From JBBSNV01 sp964458605 (GTDB taxonomy: Bacteria > Pseudomonadota > Alphaproteobacteria > Reyranellales > JAQSWP01): 15,931 nucleotides of DNA. Shown one piece after another: positions 13,641 through 15,931 of the stretch. Under the pieces are notes generated by a model. The model saw nothing but the letters and a program-made list of their open reading frames with translations, was not told the origin of the DNA and did not search any database. A program made the position numbers and the translations under genes. The stretch covers positions 1-15,931 of the forward strand of contig CAYWLS010000045.1 in assembly GCA_964458605.1 (NCBI GenBank). The letters are read 5' to 3'. Position 1 is the first letter of the stretch, and each line of letters opens with the position of its first letter.

Positions 13641-15509
13641 TCAGCGGCCGCCGGCGCGGCGTGCGGGGCGGGCGGCTTCCTGCTCGTCGAACAGCGAGGC
13701 CAGCTGGTCCATCATGGTGCCGCCCAGCTGGTCGGCGTCGACGATGGTGACGGCGCGCCGATAGTAGCGCGTCACGTCGTGGCCGATGCCGATGGCCACC
13801 AGTTCGACCGGCGAGCGCAGCTCGATATAGTCGATCACGTCGCGCAGGTGGCGCTCCAGGTAGTTGCCCGGATTGACCGACAGGGTCGAATCGTCGACCG
13901 GCGCGCCGTCGGAGATCACCATCAGGATCTTGCGTTCCTCGGGCCGGCTGACCAGGCGGTTGTGCGCCCACAGCAGCGCCTCGCCGTCGATGTTCTCCTT
14001 GAGGATGCCCTCGCGCAGCATCAGGCCCAGGCTCTTGCGCGCGCGCCGCCAGGGCGCGTCGGCCGGCTTGTAGACGATATGGCGCAGATCGTTGAGGCGG
14101 CCGGGATTGGCCGGCTTGCCGTCGGCCAGCCAGCGCTCGCGGCTCTGGCCGCCCTTCCAGGCGCGGGTGGTGAAGCCCAGGATCTCGACCTTGACGCCGC
14201 AGCGCTCGAGCGTGCGGGCCAGGATGTCGGCGCTCATGGCGGCCACGGTGATCGGCCGGCCGCGCATCGAGCCGGAATTGTCGATCAGCAGGGTCACCAC
14301 CGTGTCGCGGAACTCGGTGTCCTTCTCCAGCTTGAACGACAGCGAATGGGTCGGGTTGATCACCACGCGCGCCAGGCGGGCGGCGTCGAGCAGGCCCTCG
14401 TCGAGGTCGAACTCCCAGGCCCGGCTCTGCTGCGCCATCAACTTGCGCTGGAGCCGGTTGGCCAGCCGGCCGATCACGCCCTGCAGGTGCGACAGCTGCT
14501 GATCGAGATGGTTGCGCAGGCGCGACAGCTCCTCCGCATCGCACAGCTCGGCGGCGTCGATGATCTCGTCGAACTTGGTGGTGAAGGGGTGGTACTGCAG
14601 CTCGTTGGGTTCGTTGCTGGTTGCGCCCGGCGGCACCCAGGGGCGCTCGGCGCGGCCGGGCTCTTCCTCGTCGGAAGCGCCCATCGTCATGTCGGTCTGG
14701 GCCTGGTCGGCGACGCTCTCCGAGGAATCGTCCTGGTCGGAGCTGTCGTCGGTCTCCTCGCCGGAGGCGCCGTAGCCGTGGGTTTCGGCCGAATCGGCGC
14801 CGTCCTCGCCTTTTTCCTCGGACTGGCCCTGCTGGTCTTCGCTCTCCTCCGATTCCTCCTCGTCGCGTTCCATCTCGCCTTCCTCGTCGGAAAGCTTGAG
14901 GTCGCGGATCACCCGTTTCAGCGCGCGCGAGAACATGTCCTGGTTGTTGACGACGTCGCGCAGCTTGTGCATGTCCTTGCCGGCCATGCGCTCGATCTCG
15001 GGCCGCCACAGCTCGACCATCGCCTTGGCCGAATCGGGGATGGCGCGGCCGGTCAGCTGCTCGCGCACCAGCATGCCGATCACGTCGGCGATGGGCGCGT
15101 CGTCGCGGCTGGTGACATGGCGGAAGCCGCGCTGCTCGTAGCGCTCGGCCAGCATGGCGTCGAGATTGTCGGCCACCCCGGTCATGCGGTTGGCGCCGAT
15201 CGACTCGACGCGCACCTGCTCCACGGCGTCGAAGATCGCCTTGGCGGTCTCGGTCTTGGGCTGGCGCCGGCTGTGCAGCTTGCGGTTATGGAAGCGCAGC
15301 CGCAGCGCCAGCGAATCGGCCTCGCCGCGCGTGCGCGCCATCTCGTCGGCCGGCAGGTCGCGCGCCGGCACGGTCAGGCGCGCCTCGCTGCCCGCCACCG
15401 TGCCGCCGTCGGGCACGAAGGTCACCGAGACGTCGTGATGCGACACCGCGCGCATGGCGGCGGCGGTGACGCGACGGAATTCCTCGAGCGGCGTGGTGTC
15501 CTTGCTCAT
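13641..15509 (-). CDS. cobT: Aerobic cobaltochelatase subunit CobT
   Basis: A 622-residue subunit of the CobN-CobS-CobT chelatase, which uses ATP to insert cobalt into hydrogenobyrinic acid a,c-diamide in the oxygen-dependent B12 pathway. The N-terminal helical domain (about 1-205, with LHSRRQPKTETAKAIFDAVE) is followed by the acidic low-complexity linker typical of CobT (about 208-285, Glu/Asp/Ser rich). The C-terminal von Willebrand A domain has its metal site D410-N-S412-G-S414-M, with the later VISDGAPVDDST and IGIGHDVTRYY elements also present. Length and order are normal. ATG 15509 follows the cobS stop by 19 bases with only a weak ribosome site, consistent with an operon. CobT is expected to stack with the AAA+ CobS ring. 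CobN is not in the window. Confidence 0.97.
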   Translation of the reverse strand: MSKDTTPLEEFRRVTAAAMRAVSHHDVSVTFVPDGGTVAGSEARLTVPARDLPADEMARTRGEADSLALRLRFHNRKLHSRRQPKTETAKAIFDAVEQVRVESIGANRMTGVADNLDAMLAERYEQRGFRHVTSRDDAPIADVIGMLVREQLTGRAIPDSAKAMVELWRPEIERMAGKDMHKLRDVVNNQDMFSRALKRVIRDLKLSDEEGEMERDEEESEESEDQQGQSEEKGEDGADSAETHGYGASGEETDDSSDQDDSSESVADQAQTDMTMGASDEEEPGRAERPWVPPGATSNEPNELQYHPFTTKFDEIIDAAELCDAEELSRLRNHLDQQLSHLQGVIGRLANRLQRKLMAQQSRAWEFDLDEGLLDAARLARVVINPTHSLSFKLEKDTEFRDTVVTLLIDNSGSMRGRPITVAAMSADILARTLERCGVKVEILGFTTRAWKGGQSRERWLADGKPANPGRLNDLRHIVYKPADAPWRRARKSLGLMLREGILKENIDGEALLWAHNRLVSRPEERKILMVISDGAPVDDSTLSVNPGNYLERHLRDVIDYIELRSPVELVAIGIGHDVTRYYRRAVTIVDADQLGGTMMDQLASLFDEQEAARPARRAGGR

Positions 15510-15528
15510 TGCTGGCTTGACGAAACGC

Positions 15529-15931
15529 TCAGTGCATCAGGCTCTTGCCGCGGCTCATCTTCAGCTCGCTGCCCAGGCAGCGCTGGTAGTACTCCGCCAC
15601 CGTGCTGCGCTCGACCTCGTCGCATTTGTTGAGGAAGGTGAGGCGGAAGGCGAAGGCCACGTCGCCGCCGAAGATGCGGGCGTTCTCGGCCCAGGTGATC
15701 ACGGTGCGCGGCGACATCACGGTCGAGATGTCGCCGGCGATGAAGCCGGCGCGGGTCAGGTCGGCCAGCGCCACCATCGCGCTCACCAGCTTGCGGCCCT
15801 CGTCGTTGTCCAGATGCGGCGCCTTGGCCAGCACGATGTTCACTTCCTCGTCGTGCGGCAGGTAGTTCAAGGTGGCGACGATCGACCAGCGGTCCATCTG
15901 GCCCTGGTTGATCTGCTGGGTGCCGTGATAG
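15529..15931 (-). CDS. cobS: Aerobic cobaltochelatase subunit CobS (3' end)
   Basis: The last ~133 residues of the AAA+ ATPase subunit of cobaltochelatase; the start and the Walker motifs lie beyond the right edge of the window. The visible part reads YHGTQQINQGQMDRWSIV, then LNYLPHDEEVNIVLAKAP, LVSAMVALADLTRAGF, STVMSPRTVITWAENA and FAFRLTFLNKCDEVER. It ends in YQRCLGSELKMSRGKSLMH, as in CobS of other alphaproteobacteria, including the arginine-finger/sensor region of the AAA+ lid. It precedes cobT in the same direction with a 19-base gap, the standard cobS-cobT order. Confidence 0.97.
   Translation of the reverse strand, partial: YHGTQQINQGQMDRWSIVATLNYLPHDEEVNIVLAKAPHLDNDEGRKLVSAMVALADLTRAGFIAGDISTVMSPRTVITWAENARIFGGDVAFAFRLTFLNKCDEVERSTVAEYYQRCLGSELKMSRGKSLMH

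Noticed and set aside
13779..15632. Long plus-strand open frame opposite cobT
   Set aside because: Antisense shadow of cobT and cobS; no motif or start signal supports it.

Overview
The window reads as chromosomal DNA of a GC-rich alphaproteobacterium. Supporting points are the aerobic cobaltochelatase pair CobS/CobT in tandem, an Atm1-type ABC exporter, a DUF3108 periplasmic protein, a YcgN-type cysteine-cluster protein and a long two-TM coiled-coil protein of the TipN-like layout. The genus cannot be fixed from the sequence alone. Nearly all the DNA is coding. I see no tRNA, rRNA, CRISPR array, insertion sequence or phage gene.

Layout, left to right. (1) 1-1483 (+): the 3' part of the large subunit of methylmalonyl-CoA mutase, ending in the B12-binding domain. 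(2) 1532-4519 (+): a 995-residue membrane-anchored coiled-coil protein with a run of 29-residue repeats. (3) 4535-5365 (-): a secreted DUF3108 protein, convergent with the coiled-coil gene. (4) 5441-7318 (+): an Atm1-type ABC exporter, divergent from the DUF3108 gene. (5) 7319-7608: an A/T-richer leader. (6) 7609-8928 (+): a secreted, very glycine-rich repeat protein, closed by a clear terminator. (7) 9010-9540 (+): a P-loop kinase-like gene interrupted by an in-frame TAA. (8) 9546-10553 (+): meaB, the GTPase chaperone of methylmalonyl-CoA mutase, overlapping by one base (9) 10553-11068 (+), a YcgN-family protein. (10) 11192-11497 (+): rpmB (ribosomal protein L28) with its own promoter and terminator. 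(11) 11558-12568 (-): a secreted esterase-like/phytase-like protein. (12) 12670-13446 (+): a Tat-exported dienelactone-hydrolase-fold protein that has lost its catalytic residues. (13) 13453-13622 (-): possible remains of a small two-TM membrane protein. (14) 13641-15509 (-) cobT and (15) 15529-15931 (-) the 3' end of cobS.

A theme ties several genes together. The mutase is adenosylcobalamin-dependent, MeaB protects and reloads that enzyme, and CobS/CobT (with CobN, not seen here) insert cobalt during aerobic B12 synthesis. So a B12 user, its chaperone and part of B12 synthesis lie within 16 kb, but in separate transcription units. The rest is housekeeping (L28, Atm1) or poorly characterised envelope proteins.

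The least ordinary items are the glycine-rich secreted protein with its structured leader, the 29-residue repeat coiled coil, the catalytically stripped dienelactone hydrolase, and two apparently broken small genes. I did not find convincing evidence for a wholly new multi-gene system.
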